Assembly (NCBI RefSeq): GCF_009856625.1
Contig: NZ_CP047241.1
Location: 4,438,302-4,502,301, forward strand
Source of the DNA: Aquitalea denitrificans
GTDB lineage: Bacteria; Pseudomonadota; Gammaproteobacteria; Burkholderiales; Chromobacteriaceae
Length of the DNA: 64,000 nt
Direction: 5' to 3'
Below, in pieces: positions 19,969-28,632 of this stretch (the first letter of the stretch is position 1; each line of letters starts with the position of its first letter). Below the pieces are notes generated by a model. It saw only the letters and a program-made list of their open reading frames with translations. It searched no databases and was not told the DNA's origin. The position numbers were made by a program, and so were the translations under genes.

Positions 19969-20985
19969 TCAGACGTGCAGTTGCACGATCTTGAGCGGAT
20001 GCTGGCCATCCTGGCTGGGGAAGTCTTGTTCCGGGGTGATCCACTCCACCGCCTGAATGGGGCGGCCGGCTTTTTCAGCACTGCGCTTGAGCGCTTCCAG
20101 CCATGCTTCGCCATCCACCTGGGCCACATTATTGCAGCAGATCAGCACCCCGCCCGGCGCGGTGCACAGCAGGGCCGGCTTGAACAGGGCCTGGTAGTCG
20201 TTGATCAGGTCGACCACGCCAAACGGGCTCTTGGCGTAGCGTGGCGGGTCGAGGAAGACCACATCGAACTGGCGCGCTTCCAGCGTGGGGAAGGGGGGCA
20301 TTTTCTTGCCACGCACCATCTTGGGCTGGCCGATGCCGGACAACTGGCGCAGGGCGGCAAAGGCATCGCTCTGCACGCAGCGCGGACGGGTGGTCAGGCT
20401 GTTGAGCTTGGCATTGGCACGGCCCACCGCCAGGCTGGATTCCGCAAAATCCACATTCATCACGAAGCTGGCACCGCCCTTGGCGGCCGCCAGGCCCACG
20501 CCGCAGGTATAGGCAAACAGGTTGAGCACGCTCTTGCCTTCGGCCAACTGCATCACGCGGCGGCGACCGGCGCGCAGGTCGAGGAACAGCCACGGGTCCT
20601 GGCCGCTGTGGCGGGCGCGGATGTGGTAGCGGATGCCCAGTTCGTGTGCCACGCGGTTTTCTTCGGCTACGGCCTGTTCGGCCAGACTCAGCGTGTTGCT
20701 GATGCGCGAGTTGGCATTGCTGCGGTCGTTGTAGACCAATTGCAGCTCGGGCAGGCTGGCGGCGTAGAACTGACGGATTTCTGCCAGCTCTTCATCGCTC
20801 AGCGGCTGATGGAAGCTCTGCACCAGCAGCAAATCGCCATAGCGGTCTATGGTCAGGCCGGATACCCCTTCCACACTGCCATGGAACAGGCGGTAGCTAT
20901 TGGTATCTTCTGCCAGCAGGCGGCTGACTAGCTCGCTGCGGCGATCGGCGGCGGCTTGCAGCAGGGTGCTCAGGGTGTGGGACAT
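19969..20985 (-). CDS. RlmI-like class I SAM-dependent rRNA methyltransferase
   Basis: The 338-residue product has an N-terminal EEHYDR/PUA-linked region (VEGVSGLTIDRYGDLLLVQSFHQP) and a Rossmann methyltransferase domain: LFLDLRAGRRRV, VLNLFAYTCGVGLAAAKGGA (SAM site) and the catalytic FLDPPRYAKSPFG. These match the RlmI/RlmK group that methylates 23S rRNA. The exact target base is not decidable here. ATG 20985 (MSHTLSTLLQ, with AAGAAAG upstream) is preferred over an open extension to 21042. Confidence 0.85.
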   Translation of the reverse strand: MSHTLSTLLQAAADRRSELVSRLLAEDTNSYRLFHGSVEGVSGLTIDRYGDLLLVQSFHQPLSDEELAEIRQFYAASLPELQLVYNDRSNANSRISNTLSLAEQAVAEENRVAHELGIRYHIRARHSGQDPWLFLDLRAGRRRVMQLAEGKSVLNLFAYTCGVGLAAAKGGASFVMNVDFAESSLAVGRANAKLNSLTTRPRCVQSDAFAALRQLSGIGQPKMVRGKKMPPFPTLEARQFDVVFLDPPRYAKSPFGVVDLINDYQALFKPALLCTAPGGVLICCNNVAQVDGEAWLEALKRSAEKAGRPIQAVEWITPEQDFPSQDGQHPLKIVQLHV

Positions 20986-21200
20986 GAGGGGCTTTCTTTC
21001 TGGAATGGGTGCAATTGTAAGCCCTGCGGCAGCAGGCCTCAAAATAAAGCCACTGGCGGTGTGCGGGTGTGACCCCGGCAGGGCAAGGCCCCGATTGTGT
21101 TAGCAATTTTTAAGCATGGAGTGTAGCACTCGCGTTTCAGCCGCCCTGCCGTTAGGCTTGAACTCTTTGTCATGGCCAGTACGGCCTTTTTTCTGCTTCC

Positions 21201-22421
21201 ATGAACGACGCTTCTGCTTCTTTGCGGCATTGCCGCCCTTTCTGGCATTTCTGGTTGGCGCGGGTACTGCTGACTGCGGGTTTTCAAATTCTTACTGTCG
21301 CCATTGGCTGGCAGGTGTATGCGCTGACCGGCAGCGCCATGGATCTGGGGCTGGTGGGACTGTTGCAGTTTCTGCCGCGGGTGTTGCTGGTGCTGGTGAC
21401 CGGCGCGGTATCCGACCGTTTCGACCGGCGTCGGGTGGTAGCTGTCAGCCTGGCGATCCAGGCCGTGGCGGCAACGGTGCTGCTGCTGGGTAATCTGGGC
21501 CTGGGCTGGCAGGTCAGCCGCGGACTGATTTTTGCGCTCTCCGTGGTAGTGGGCTGCTGCCGCGCCTTTGACATGCCGGCCATGCAATCGCTGCTGCCTA
21601 ATATCGTGCCACCGCGCTTGCTGGGGCAGGCTATCGCCATGGCGGCTTCGGCCAATGAGGCGGCCACCATCATCGCCCCCGCACTGGGCGGCTTCCTGTA
21701 TGCACTGGGTGCCGAGTTGACCTACGGGCTGTCTGCCGCCAGTTTCCTGGGCTGCCTGCTCCTGGTCAGCCTGCTGCCTTCCAGCCGGGTGCTGCCCACC
21801 GGCCAGCGCGTGTCGCTGGATTCCCTGCTGATGGGGGTGCGTTTCATCCGTAGCCGGCCCGATATCCTGGGGGCAATTTCGCTGGACCTGTTTGCCGTGC
21901 TGCTGGGTGGGGCCACCGCCCTGCTGCCGATTTTTGCCCGCGACATCCTGCATACCGGACCGTGGGGCCTGGGTCTGCTGCGCTCGGCACCGGCAGCCGG
22001 GGCTTTGCTGATGTCTGCCTGGCTGATGCGCCACCCCATCCGGCGGCGCTCTGGCCACATCATGTTTGCTGCGGTGGCGGTGTTTGGCATCGCCACCATC
22101 CTGTTCGGCCTGTCCAGCAGCTTCCCCTTGTCCTTGCTGGCACTGATGCTGTTGGGGTCGGCTGATGTCATCAGCGTGGTGATCCGCGGCACGCTGGTGC
22201 AGCTGGAAACACCGGACGACATGCGCGGGCGGGTTAATTCGGTGAACTCGTTGTTCATCGGTGCCTCCAACCAGCTTGGTGAATTCGAGTCCGGTGTGAC
22301 AGCGGCCTGGCTGGGTGCGGTTCCGGCCGTGGTGCTGGGTGGTGCGGGAACCTTGCTGGTGGTGGTGCTGTGGATGCGCTGGTTTCCACAACTGGCACAG
22401 CGCGACCAGCTGGTACCCTGA
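21201..22421 (+). CDS. MFS exporter (EntS-like MFS_3)
   Basis: The 406-residue protein has about twelve membrane helices. The cytoplasmic loop 2-3 motif is SDRFDRRRVVAVSLAIQ, and the second half repeats the fold. The sequence around RAFDMPAMQSLLPNIVPPRLLGQAIAMAASANEAATIIAPALGG resembles the EntS/MFS_3 group of siderophore and drug exporters. No siderophore synthesis genes are in the window, so the substrate remains open. It is divergent from the methyltransferase gene and followed by an esterase gene after 86 bases. Confidence 0.87.
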   Translation: MNDASASLRHCRPFWHFWLARVLLTAGFQILTVAIGWQVYALTGSAMDLGLVGLLQFLPRVLLVLVTGAVSDRFDRRRVVAVSLAIQAVAATVLLLGNLGLGWQVSRGLIFALSVVVGCCRAFDMPAMQSLLPNIVPPRLLGQAIAMAASANEAATIIAPALGGFLYALGAELTYGLSAASFLGCLLLVSLLPSSRVLPTGQRVSLDSLLMGVRFIRSRPDILGAISLDLFAVLLGGATALLPIFARDILHTGPWGLGLLRSAPAAGALLMSAWLMRHPIRRRSGHIMFAAVAVFGIATILFGLSSSFPLSLLALMLLGSADVISVVIRGTLVQLETPDDMRGRVNSVNSLFIGASNQLGEFESGVTAAWLGAVPAVVLGGAGTLLVVVLWMRWFPQLAQRDQLVP

Positions 22422-22507
22422 CGCGTGCCGCGCATGCTGGCATCATTCATGACTTTGGTATATTAATGTCGGCCTGATGCCTTATCCGCCCGACTCAGGA
22501 GAGTGCC

Positions 22508-23473
22508 ATGCATGCTGTCAGCCCCAAGCTGACCGACTGGTTGTTGCAGCTGAACCAGCTTATCCGCCGTTTGCAGGAAAGCGGCTACAAACCTACCGCC
22601 ATTGGTGCCCGCGAGGCCCTGGCCAATGTCACCCGCACGCTGGTAAGCCCCGGCCCGGACATTGCATGGGTGAATGATGAAATCGTCCATGGCCGCGATT
22701 ACAGCGTGCCGGTGCGCATTTATCACCCGGCCCCGGATGAGGCGCGGCCCGTGCTGCTGTTCCTGCACGGTGGTGGCCATACCGCTGGCAGCGTCAGTGT
22801 GTACGACCCCATCAGCCGACGCTTGGCGGCGGCTACCGGCCATGTGGTGGTGGTGCCGGAATACCGGCTGGCGCCGGAGAACCCCTATCCGGCGGCATTG
22901 CATGATGTCTATGCGGTGGCGCGTGGTGTGTTTGCCGCACTGGATGCCCGCGGCCTGCCTTTTGTGCGGCAACTGGTATTGGCCGGTGACTCGGCTGGTG
23001 CTGCGCTGGCCGCTACGGTAAGCGCGCGGGCCCAGCATGACACGGCCTTGCAGATTGCCGCCCAGGTGCTGATTTACCCCAGTCTGGACTACAGCATGAG
23101 CCTGCCGTCGATTACCGAAAATGGTGAAGGCTATTTCCTTAACAGCGATCGCATTGCCTGGTATTTCGACAATTATTTCCAGCGTGGTGAAGACCGGCTG
23201 GCAGCATCCCCGCTGCAGATGGCCGTAACGCCGCGCATGCCGGCCACGCTGGTGGTGTCAGCCGGCTTCGACCCGCTACGGGACGAGGCGCTGCGCTATC
23301 TGGATAAACTGCAGACCGCCGGTGTGGTCTGCGAGCATCTGCATTTTGCCGATCTGGTACATGCCTTTCTCAATATGGAGCAGCTGGTAGCCGAGGAGTG
23401 TGCCCAGACTTACCGCCACATCGCCGGTTTTCTTGAACAGCAACGGGCTCGGGTAGCAGTGACCCAGCCTTGA
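22508..23473 (+). CDS. Alpha/beta-hydrolase, hormone-sensitive-lipase type
   Basis: The 321-residue esterase has the HSL-family oxyanion motif HGGG (LLFLHGGGHTAG), nucleophile Ser in LAGDSAGAALA, acid in FDPLRDEA and catalytic His in DLVHAFLNM, in the right order. It is a cytoplasmic carboxylester hydrolase with no signal peptide. CAGGAGAG precedes the ATG. Substrate unknown. Confidence 0.92.
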   Translation: MHAVSPKLTDWLLQLNQLIRRLQESGYKPTAIGAREALANVTRTLVSPGPDIAWVNDEIVHGRDYSVPVRIYHPAPDEARPVLLFLHGGGHTAGSVSVYDPISRRLAAATGHVVVVPEYRLAPENPYPAALHDVYAVARGVFAALDARGLPFVRQLVLAGDSAGAALAATVSARAQHDTALQIAAQVLIYPSLDYSMSLPSITENGEGYFLNSDRIAWYFDNYFQRGEDRLAASPLQMAVTPRMPATLVVSAGFDPLRDEALRYLDKLQTAGVVCEHLHFADLVHAFLNMEQLVAEECAQTYRHIAGFLEQQRARVAVTQP

Positions 23474-23512
23474 GCCAGCAGATGCATGCCGATGGGACGG
23501 CATGCTGTGTGT

Positions 23513-24010
23513 TCAGGCTGGTTTTAGTTCGCGCAGCGTCAGCCACAGCCGGGTGTCGAACTCCAGTTGGTGATAGTGCGGCTCCATATGGCAGCACAGC
23601 TGGTAGAAGGCCTTGTCGTGGTTTTTTTCGCGCAAATGCGCCATCTCATGCACCACGATCATGCGCAAAAACGGCTCTGGCGCGTCACGGAACAGGCTGG
23701 CAATGCGGATTTCATGCTTGGCCTTGAGCTTGCCGCCTTGTACGCGGGAAACCTGGGTGTTGGTGCCCAGCGTGCCTTTTACCGGATGTTGCTGGCTGTC
23801 GAACAGCACCTTGGTGGGGGCGGGGGCATTTTTCAGATAGCGCTGCTTGAGTGCGCCGACATACTGATACAGCGCATTATCGTTCTGCACCTGATGTGAA
23901 TCGGGGTAGCGGCTGGCCAGCCAGTCGCCCAGGCTGCCGTCGTCGAGACGGGCCTGGACCTGGGACAGCAGGCTTGGCGGATAGTGCAGCAGGTATTTGA
24001 GGGCAGACAT
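23513..24010 (-). CDS. YgjP/SprT-like metallopeptidase family protein
   Basis: The 165-residue product carries HEMAHLREKNHDKAFYQLC, the zinc HExxH motif plus a third downstream His typical of the YgjP/DUF45 group, after a conserved RIASLFRDAPEPFLRMIVV strand. Most members are about 165-240 residues. Substrates are not well established. Convergent with the esterase. Confidence 0.87.
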   Translation of the reverse strand: MSALKYLLHYPPSLLSQVQARLDDGSLGDWLASRYPDSHQVQNDNALYQYVGALKQRYLKNAPAPTKVLFDSQQHPVKGTLGTNTQVSRVQGGKLKAKHEIRIASLFRDAPEPFLRMIVVHEMAHLREKNHDKAFYQLCCHMEPHYHQLEFDTRLWLTLRELKPA

Positions 24011-24052
24011 GCCGCCAGTGTAGCAAAGCCCTGCCAGGTACGGGCTGCCGGA

Positions 24053-24595
24053 TCAGACGGCTGTGTTGCCGCTGGCCAGCTGCGCCGGCTGCTTCCAGCG
24101 ATAGCACAGCGCAACGGCCTTGCTGCCGTCCGGTGCCAGCACGTTTTCCCGGTCCACCATTTCACCACCCATGCGGTTATAAAAGCGGCGCGCGTCGCTA
24201 TTGGCCTCGTAAACCCACAGGTGCATCGGCGTGCCGGTCTGCAGCCGGTCTGCCTGTGCTGCCGCCGCCTGCAGCAGGGTGCGGCCTACGCCACGGCCCT
24301 GCTGACCCGGCAGTACATGCAGATTGTCCAGCAACAGCCCGCGCTCACTTTCGCCATCGGGCAGCAGGCAGACAAACCCCACCGGCTCGCCCTCCCACAA
24401 GGCCAGCAATACCCACAGGTGATTGTCGTAATGAAAACGGCGTGTCCACATGGTGTGGCGCTCGGTGGGAGCAACGTGGTCCAGGTAGTCGTCGGAGAGG
24501 ATGCGGCGGTAGCTGTGTTGCCAGCTTTCGGTGTGCAGCCGGGCAATCAGGCCGGCATCGTCAAAGGTGGCCGGGCGCAGGGTCAGCGAAGTCAT
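24053..24595 (-). CDS. GNAT-family N-acetyltransferase
   Basis: The 180-residue protein shows the acetyl-CoA site VLPGQQGRGVGRTLLQAAAAQA (QxxGxG) followed by LWVYEANSDARRFYNRMGGEMVDRE, the classic GNAT motif A and B. The N-terminal ARLHTESWQHSYRRILSDDYLD is seen in many GNATs. Acceptor unknown. It lies 75 bases downstream of the Lrp-type regulator on the same strand, so they may be cotranscribed. Confidence 0.9.
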   Translation of the reverse strand: MTSLTLRPATFDDAGLIARLHTESWQHSYRRILSDDYLDHVAPTERHTMWTRRFHYDNHLWVLLALWEGEPVGFVCLLPDGESERGLLLDNLHVLPGQQGRGVGRTLLQAAAAQADRLQTGTPMHLWVYEANSDARRFYNRMGGEMVDRENVLAPDGSKAVALCYRWKQPAQLASGNTAV

Positions 24596-24670
24596 GGAGC
24601 GTGTCAGAGGGGTGTGGATCTTGGAATTTTACGACAGACAGATGACATTAAGGTTCGGTTTACACACAAA

Positions 24671-25114
24671 TTAACGTGGCTGGCGCAAGGTTTGCTGGCT
24701 GATGGGAGTGGACAGGATGATGGAGGTACGGGTTTCGCCCAGATGGTTTACACGTGCCACCAGCGCCTCCAGATGGGCCACATCGCGCGCCAGCAAGCGG
24801 AACAGGTAGGAATCCGCCCCGGTGACATGGTGGCATTCCATGACTTCCGGCATGGCCGACAAGATGTCCAGCAGCTTTTTCTTGTAGGGCTGGGCCACGG
24901 TAATACCTACCATGGCCGATAGGGTATAGCCGGCCTTTTGTGGTGCCAGCCGGGCGTGGTAACCCTGGATCACGCCGGATTCTTCCAGCCGCTTCACCCG
25001 CTCGGATACCGCCGGCACCGACATTTCAACGGCGCGGGCCAGCTCGGTTAGTGACAGCCGTGCATCCTGCTGCAGGCATTCAAGAATTTTCCAGGCCTTG
25101 CCATCAATTTCCAT
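24671..25114 (-). CDS. Lrp/AsnC-family transcriptional regulator
   Basis: The 147-residue product has an N-terminal winged helix (DARLSLTELARAVEMSVPAVSERVKRLEESGVIQGYHARL) and a C-terminal RAM amino-acid-binding domain (TVAQPYKKKLLDILSAMPEVMECHHVTGADSYLFRLLARDVAHLEALVARV). It is divergent from a LysE-family exporter, an arrangement in which the Lrp-type protein usually activates or represses the exporter in response to an amino acid. The 132-base spacer is AT-rich, as expected for such sites, but no specific operator was identified. Confidence 0.92.
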   Translation of the reverse strand: MEIDGKAWKILECLQQDARLSLTELARAVEMSVPAVSERVKRLEESGVIQGYHARLAPQKAGYTLSAMVGITVAQPYKKKLLDILSAMPEVMECHHVTGADSYLFRLLARDVAHLEALVARVNHLGETRTSIILSTPISQQTLRQPR

Positions 25115-25246
25115 CGCTTGCGTCCTTTTCGGTAAAAAGCCGTTACTACCTTAATTTATCAGTTTCTACTGCGATCCTGCCTGAAAAATAGCATGTGTCT
25201 GCCACTGGCAAGCAGGCAGACTGATGTAATTGAAAGGAGAAATGCC

Positions 25247-25873
25247 ATGACACTGTTTACCTTGTATGGCCAGGCGCTGATTGTGGGGCTGGCCATTGCC
25301 GCGCCGGTTGGGCCAATTGGCTTGCTGTGCATTGACCGGACGCTGCGCCATGGGCCGTGGGCCGGCCTGGCCACCGGGCTGGGGGCGGCCACTGCAGATG
25401 GCTTGTATGCCAGCCTTGGTGCGCTGGGCCTGACGGTGCTGATCCGGCAGCTGACCGCGCTGGCAGTGCCGCTGGCACTGGCGGGTGGTGGCTTTTTGCT
25501 GTGGCAGGGGCTGGCCATGTTGCGTGCACCACAGGGAGAGCCTGCCATGGCCAGTGCCAGGCCAGCTTCCGGCTTGGCGGCGGCGTATGGGTCGGCACTG
25601 GGGCTGACGCTGGGCAACCCCATGACTATCTTGTCCTTTGTCGCCATTTTTTCCGGTTTGACCGGACAGACCGTCAGCAGCGGTAACGAAGCCATGGTCA
25701 TGGTGGCAGGCATCGTGTCGGGCTCGGCATTGTGGTGGTGTGTGTTGGCTTTTGGCATCGGGCAGCTGCTGCGGCGGGCGGGGGCTGGTGCGAGGCGATT
25801 GCTGGACCTTGGCTGCGGCCTGCTGCTGCTTGGCATGGGCGGCTGGATGTGGTGGCAGGCACTGCGGGGGTGA
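25247..25873 (+). CDS. LysE-family amino-acid exporter
   Basis: From ATG 25247, behind AAAGGAGA, the 208-residue protein has about six membrane helices and the LysE signature GLAIAAPVGPIGLLCIDRTLRHGPWAGLATGLGAATADGLYASLGA. The second half has GLTLGNPMTILSFVAIFSGL. It exports an amino acid across the inner membrane; substrate not determined. An upstream in-frame start (25193) is rejected because the ribosome site points to 25247. Divergent Lrp-type gene is the likely regulator. Confidence 0.92.
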   Translation: MTLFTLYGQALIVGLAIAAPVGPIGLLCIDRTLRHGPWAGLATGLGAATADGLYASLGALGLTVLIRQLTALAVPLALAGGGFLLWQGLAMLRAPQGEPAMASARPASGLAAAYGSALGLTLGNPMTILSFVAIFSGLTGQTVSSGNEAMVMVAGIVSGSALWWCVLAFGIGQLLRRAGAGARRLLDLGCGLLLLGMGGWMWWQALRG

Positions 25874-25969
25874 GTGGCAGACTGGTTCTGTCATTCGTGA
25901 TGAAAGTGGATCTGTGATGGAGCCAAATGTGTGTTGATAATGGGCCACTTACTGAGTGGAGAAACTGCC

Positions 25970-26401
25970 ATGTCTACCTTGCGTCTACCCTATGTCGAAT
26001 TGTCGGCTCCGGCCCTGCAACACCTGCGTGCCATCAAGCAACAACTGGCGGAAAGCCCGCTGGGGCGTAATCTGGTGGAGCTGGTTTACCTGCGGGTTTC
26101 GCAAATCAATGGCTGTGCATTTTGCCTCGACATGCACAGCCGGGCGCTGCGCAGCGGTGGCGAAACCCCGACGCGGCTGGACACCCTGGCCGGCTGGCGG
26201 CTAAGCCCGCACTTCAGTGCGCGGGAGAGGGCCGCCCTGGCCTGGGCCGAGTCGGTCACGCTGATTGCCACCACGCAGGCCGATGACGCGGCCTATACCC
26301 CGTTGCTGGAGCACTTCAATGCCCAGGAAATCTGCGACCTGACCATGGCTATTGCCAGCATGAATGCACTGAACCGGCTGGCCATTGCCATGCGCCAGTA
26401 G
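25970..26401 (+). CDS. AhpD-like/carboxymuconolactone decarboxylase family protein
   Basis: The 143-residue product has the AhpD core CAFCLDMHSRALRSGGETPTRL, with a CxxC redox pair and downstream His that handles peroxides or acts as an alkylhydroperoxidase. The rest is all helical, as in the family. TGGAGA precedes ATG 25970. It is followed 57 bases later by a PaiB-type gene, and both could be part of one stress-related transcript. Confidence 0.9.
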   Translation: MSTLRLPYVELSAPALQHLRAIKQQLAESPLGRNLVELVYLRVSQINGCAFCLDMHSRALRSGGETPTRLDTLAGWRLSPHFSARERAALAWAESVTLIATTQADDAAYTPLLEHFNAQEICDLTMAIASMNALNRLAIAMRQ

Positions 26402-26458
26402 CGGCGGTGTGTGTTGCCTGGATCTGCCCTTGATCAATTGTGTTGATGGAGTATTGCG

Positions 26459-27058
26459 ATGAGCCTGTATTGCCCATCTGCTTTTCGTGCCGAGGCTGAG
26501 TATGCCGCACGCGTGATGGCGGATAATCCGCTGGCCACCCTGATGACCCCGGCCGGAGACGAACCGTGGATCAGCCATGTGGTGTTGTTGCCCGACCCGC
26601 ACCACCCTGATTGCCTGTTGGGGCATCTGGCACGCGCCAATCCGCATGCCGAAGTGTTGTTTGCACAAGACAGCGTGGCGGTGTTTGCCGGTGTGCATGG
26701 CTATGTGTCGCCGCGCTGGTATGTGTCGGATGGCATGGTGCCTACCTGGAATTACCGCGTGGCACATGCGCATGGCCGGGCAGAGCCGGTGGAGGGCGCG
26801 CAGCTGGGTGCGCTGTTACAGCAGCTGGCCAGTCATTTTGAAGGCCCGGATGGCTGGAGTACCGATGCCATGCCGCCAGCGGCGATGACCGCCATGCAGC
26901 GCGGGATTGTGGGCTTTCGCTTGCGGGTGAGCCGCTGGGATGTAAAGGCCAAGCTGAGCCAGAACCGACTGCCGCAAGACCGGCTGGGCGTAATCAGCAT
27001 GCTGGAAGAGGGCGACGCGGCAGCACGCCAGCTGGCCGCCGCCATGCCCAGGCCCTGA
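26459..27058 (+). CDS. PaiB-type FMN-binding regulator
   Basis: The 199-residue product matches PaiB/FMN_bind_2 proteins: MSLYCPSAFRAEAEYAARVMADNPLATLMT at the start, SHVVLLPDPHHPDCLLGHLARANPHAEVLFAQDSVAVFAGVHGYVSPRWYV in the core, and PTWNYRVAHAHGRAEPV. It has a split-barrel FMN-binding fold. PaiB was described as a negative regulator of sporulation and degradative enzymes in Bacillus; its role in proteobacteria is unclear. Confidence 0.9.
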   Translation: MSLYCPSAFRAEAEYAARVMADNPLATLMTPAGDEPWISHVVLLPDPHHPDCLLGHLARANPHAEVLFAQDSVAVFAGVHGYVSPRWYVSDGMVPTWNYRVAHAHGRAEPVEGAQLGALLQQLASHFEGPDGWSTDAMPPAAMTAMQRGIVGFRLRVSRWDVKAKLSQNRLPQDRLGVISMLEEGDAAARQLAAAMPRP

Positions 27059-27070
27059 GCGTTTACCGTT

Positions 27071-27616
27071 TTAGTGGGGCACTTTCAGGGCTTCCACTTC
27101 CACCAGCACATTGCGGCTTTCATCAGCCAGCCACAGCTGGCCGTCCTGTATGGTGGCGGTCAGTTGCATGCCGCGCTGGCACAGCGAGGCCAGTTCGGCC
27201 TGGGTGGCGGTGCTGATGCGGTAGACACTCAGTTTGTCCAGCTTGGATAGCTTGTTTTCAATCTGCGGCCACCACACCTCGCTGGAGCGGCCACCGTAGG
27301 TGTACAGCACCACCTTGTCGGCCCGGCTGCAGGCTTTCTTCAGGCGTTTTTCGTCGGGTTCGCCCAGTTCGATCCACAACTCGATTTCCTCGCTGTAATT
27401 CTTTTGCCACAGCTCGGCTTCGTCATCGGCGCTCAGGCCACGGGTGAAGCTGAGGGTTTCGCTGGCATTGAGTACAAAGGCAACCAGACGCACCATCAGA
27501 CGTTCTACTGTTTCCGAAGGATGTTGTGCCAGGGTCAGGTTGTGGCTGGCATAGTAGCCGCGGTCCATGTCGGAAATCGACAGGCCTGCTTTGTAAATGG
27601 TGGCGGTAAGGGCCAT
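27071..27616 (-). CDS. yaeQ: YaeQ family protein
   Basis: The 181-residue product MALTATIYKAGLSISDMDRGYYASHNLTLAQHPSE is a canonical YaeQ opening, and EIELWIELGEPDEKRLKKACSRADKVVLYTYGG completes the family pattern. YaeQ has a PD-(D/E)xK-like fold but its function is not settled; early claims of an RfaH-like role are disputed. Convergent with the PaiB-type gene, 12 bases apart. Confidence 0.92.
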   Translation of the reverse strand: MALTATIYKAGLSISDMDRGYYASHNLTLAQHPSETVERLMVRLVAFVLNASETLSFTRGLSADDEAELWQKNYSEEIELWIELGEPDEKRLKKACSRADKVVLYTYGGRSSEVWWPQIENKLSKLDKLSVYRISTATQAELASLCQRGMQLTATIQDGQLWLADESRNVLVEVEALKVPH

Positions 27617-27693
27617 GGGTGGTTTCCGGTTTTTGATGTTTGCTGAAGTAGTGCCAAGGCAGGTGCCGGCAGGTCAAGACGGGGTGTCTGGGC

Positions 27694-28416
27694 TTATTGT
27701 TCTGGCTGGCTGATGCACAGCAGGCTTTCGCCTTTCCAGTTGATGCTGGCTTCTTTGCCGCGGATGGTGAATTCGACGTTCTGACCGGCATAGCGTGCGC
27801 CGCCGGTAACCAGTTCCTGCTGGTGCAGGATGGCCTGGCTTTTGCCGCGTATCAGGCGGGCGGTGGCGGGCTTGGTGCGGTAAAAGGTGGCCAGCACGTC
27901 GTTGTTGCCGCCACCGCCACACAGGTAATGCAGCGGTGTCAGCGACGGGGCCAGCTCCCAGCTGGCCTGCAGTTCGGTAATGCGCAGGATGTAGGTATCC
28001 CCCAGGCACATGTGGGGGTTTTCATTCTTCATGCAGTCCTTCAGGTTACGCGCCCAGTGGCGCTGCTCCTGCTGCAGTTTGCTCATGCTCAGGGCCCCGG
28101 CCGAGGTTTGCCGGGCCTTGTCCATGGACTGGGTGTACACCTTGTCCAGTCGATTGCCCAAGCGGATCAGCCCCTCATCCTGACACAGCATGATTTCCAT
28201 GGCATTCGCCGGCTTGTTGCAGTCAAAGTCGGTGGCCTGCACGGTGGGAATGGGTGGCTGAACCGGGGGGACAGCCTGGCGCATGCCGCTGGTATTACCA
28301 CCTCTTGCCTTGTCCTGCCCGGTACCAAGCGAATGCGAACCGTTCAGGGCGTGAGCCAGATCGGGTGCAAGCAGCAGTAAGATGACTGCAATGGGTACGG
28401 AGCGGATTTTGAGCAT
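27694..28416 (-). CDS. LprI-MliC fusion, periplasmic lysozyme inhibitor
   Basis: The 240-residue exported protein has a signal peptide (to about residue 23), a Pro-rich linker, an LprI/DUF1311 domain (about 62-152) with four cysteines C66, C78, C128 and C137 (FDCNKPANAMEIMLCQDEGL, LQQEQRHWARNLKDCMK), and a C-terminal MliC domain (about 162-235) with C166 and C234 and the inhibitory-loop region SxGARYAxxxxxFxxKGxEAS seen here as TGGARYAGQNVEFTIRGKEAS. Both domains inhibit lysozyme in known members. It is probably periplasmic; no lipobox cysteine is seen. It is divergent from rhlE. Confidence 0.8.
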   Translation of the reverse strand: MLKIRSVPIAVILLLLAPDLAHALNGSHSLGTGQDKARGGNTSGMRQAVPPVQPPIPTVQATDFDCNKPANAMEIMLCQDEGLIRLGNRLDKVYTQSMDKARQTSAGALSMSKLQQEQRHWARNLKDCMKNENPHMCLGDTYILRITELQASWELAPSLTPLHYLCGGGGNNDVLATFYRTKPATARLIRGKSQAILHQQELVTGGARYAGQNVEFTIRGKEASINWKGESLLCISQPEQ

Positions 28417-28632
28417 GCATTATTGTGCCACGTGCAGCCCCGTCCTGCTGCATCAATCCGCAGGATGATTTCCCAGCATGGGCAATTGTCTGTAAACTCG
28501 CCGGCTTTCGCGTCTTGCCAATCGGCGCACAATGCAGGCCTCATCCCGCGGCCATCCGCATTCAATTCAATTGTTTACCGTCAGCCTAGATTGGTGTCGC
28601 TTACTGCGATCAGGCAGTCGCAGGAGTGCAGT

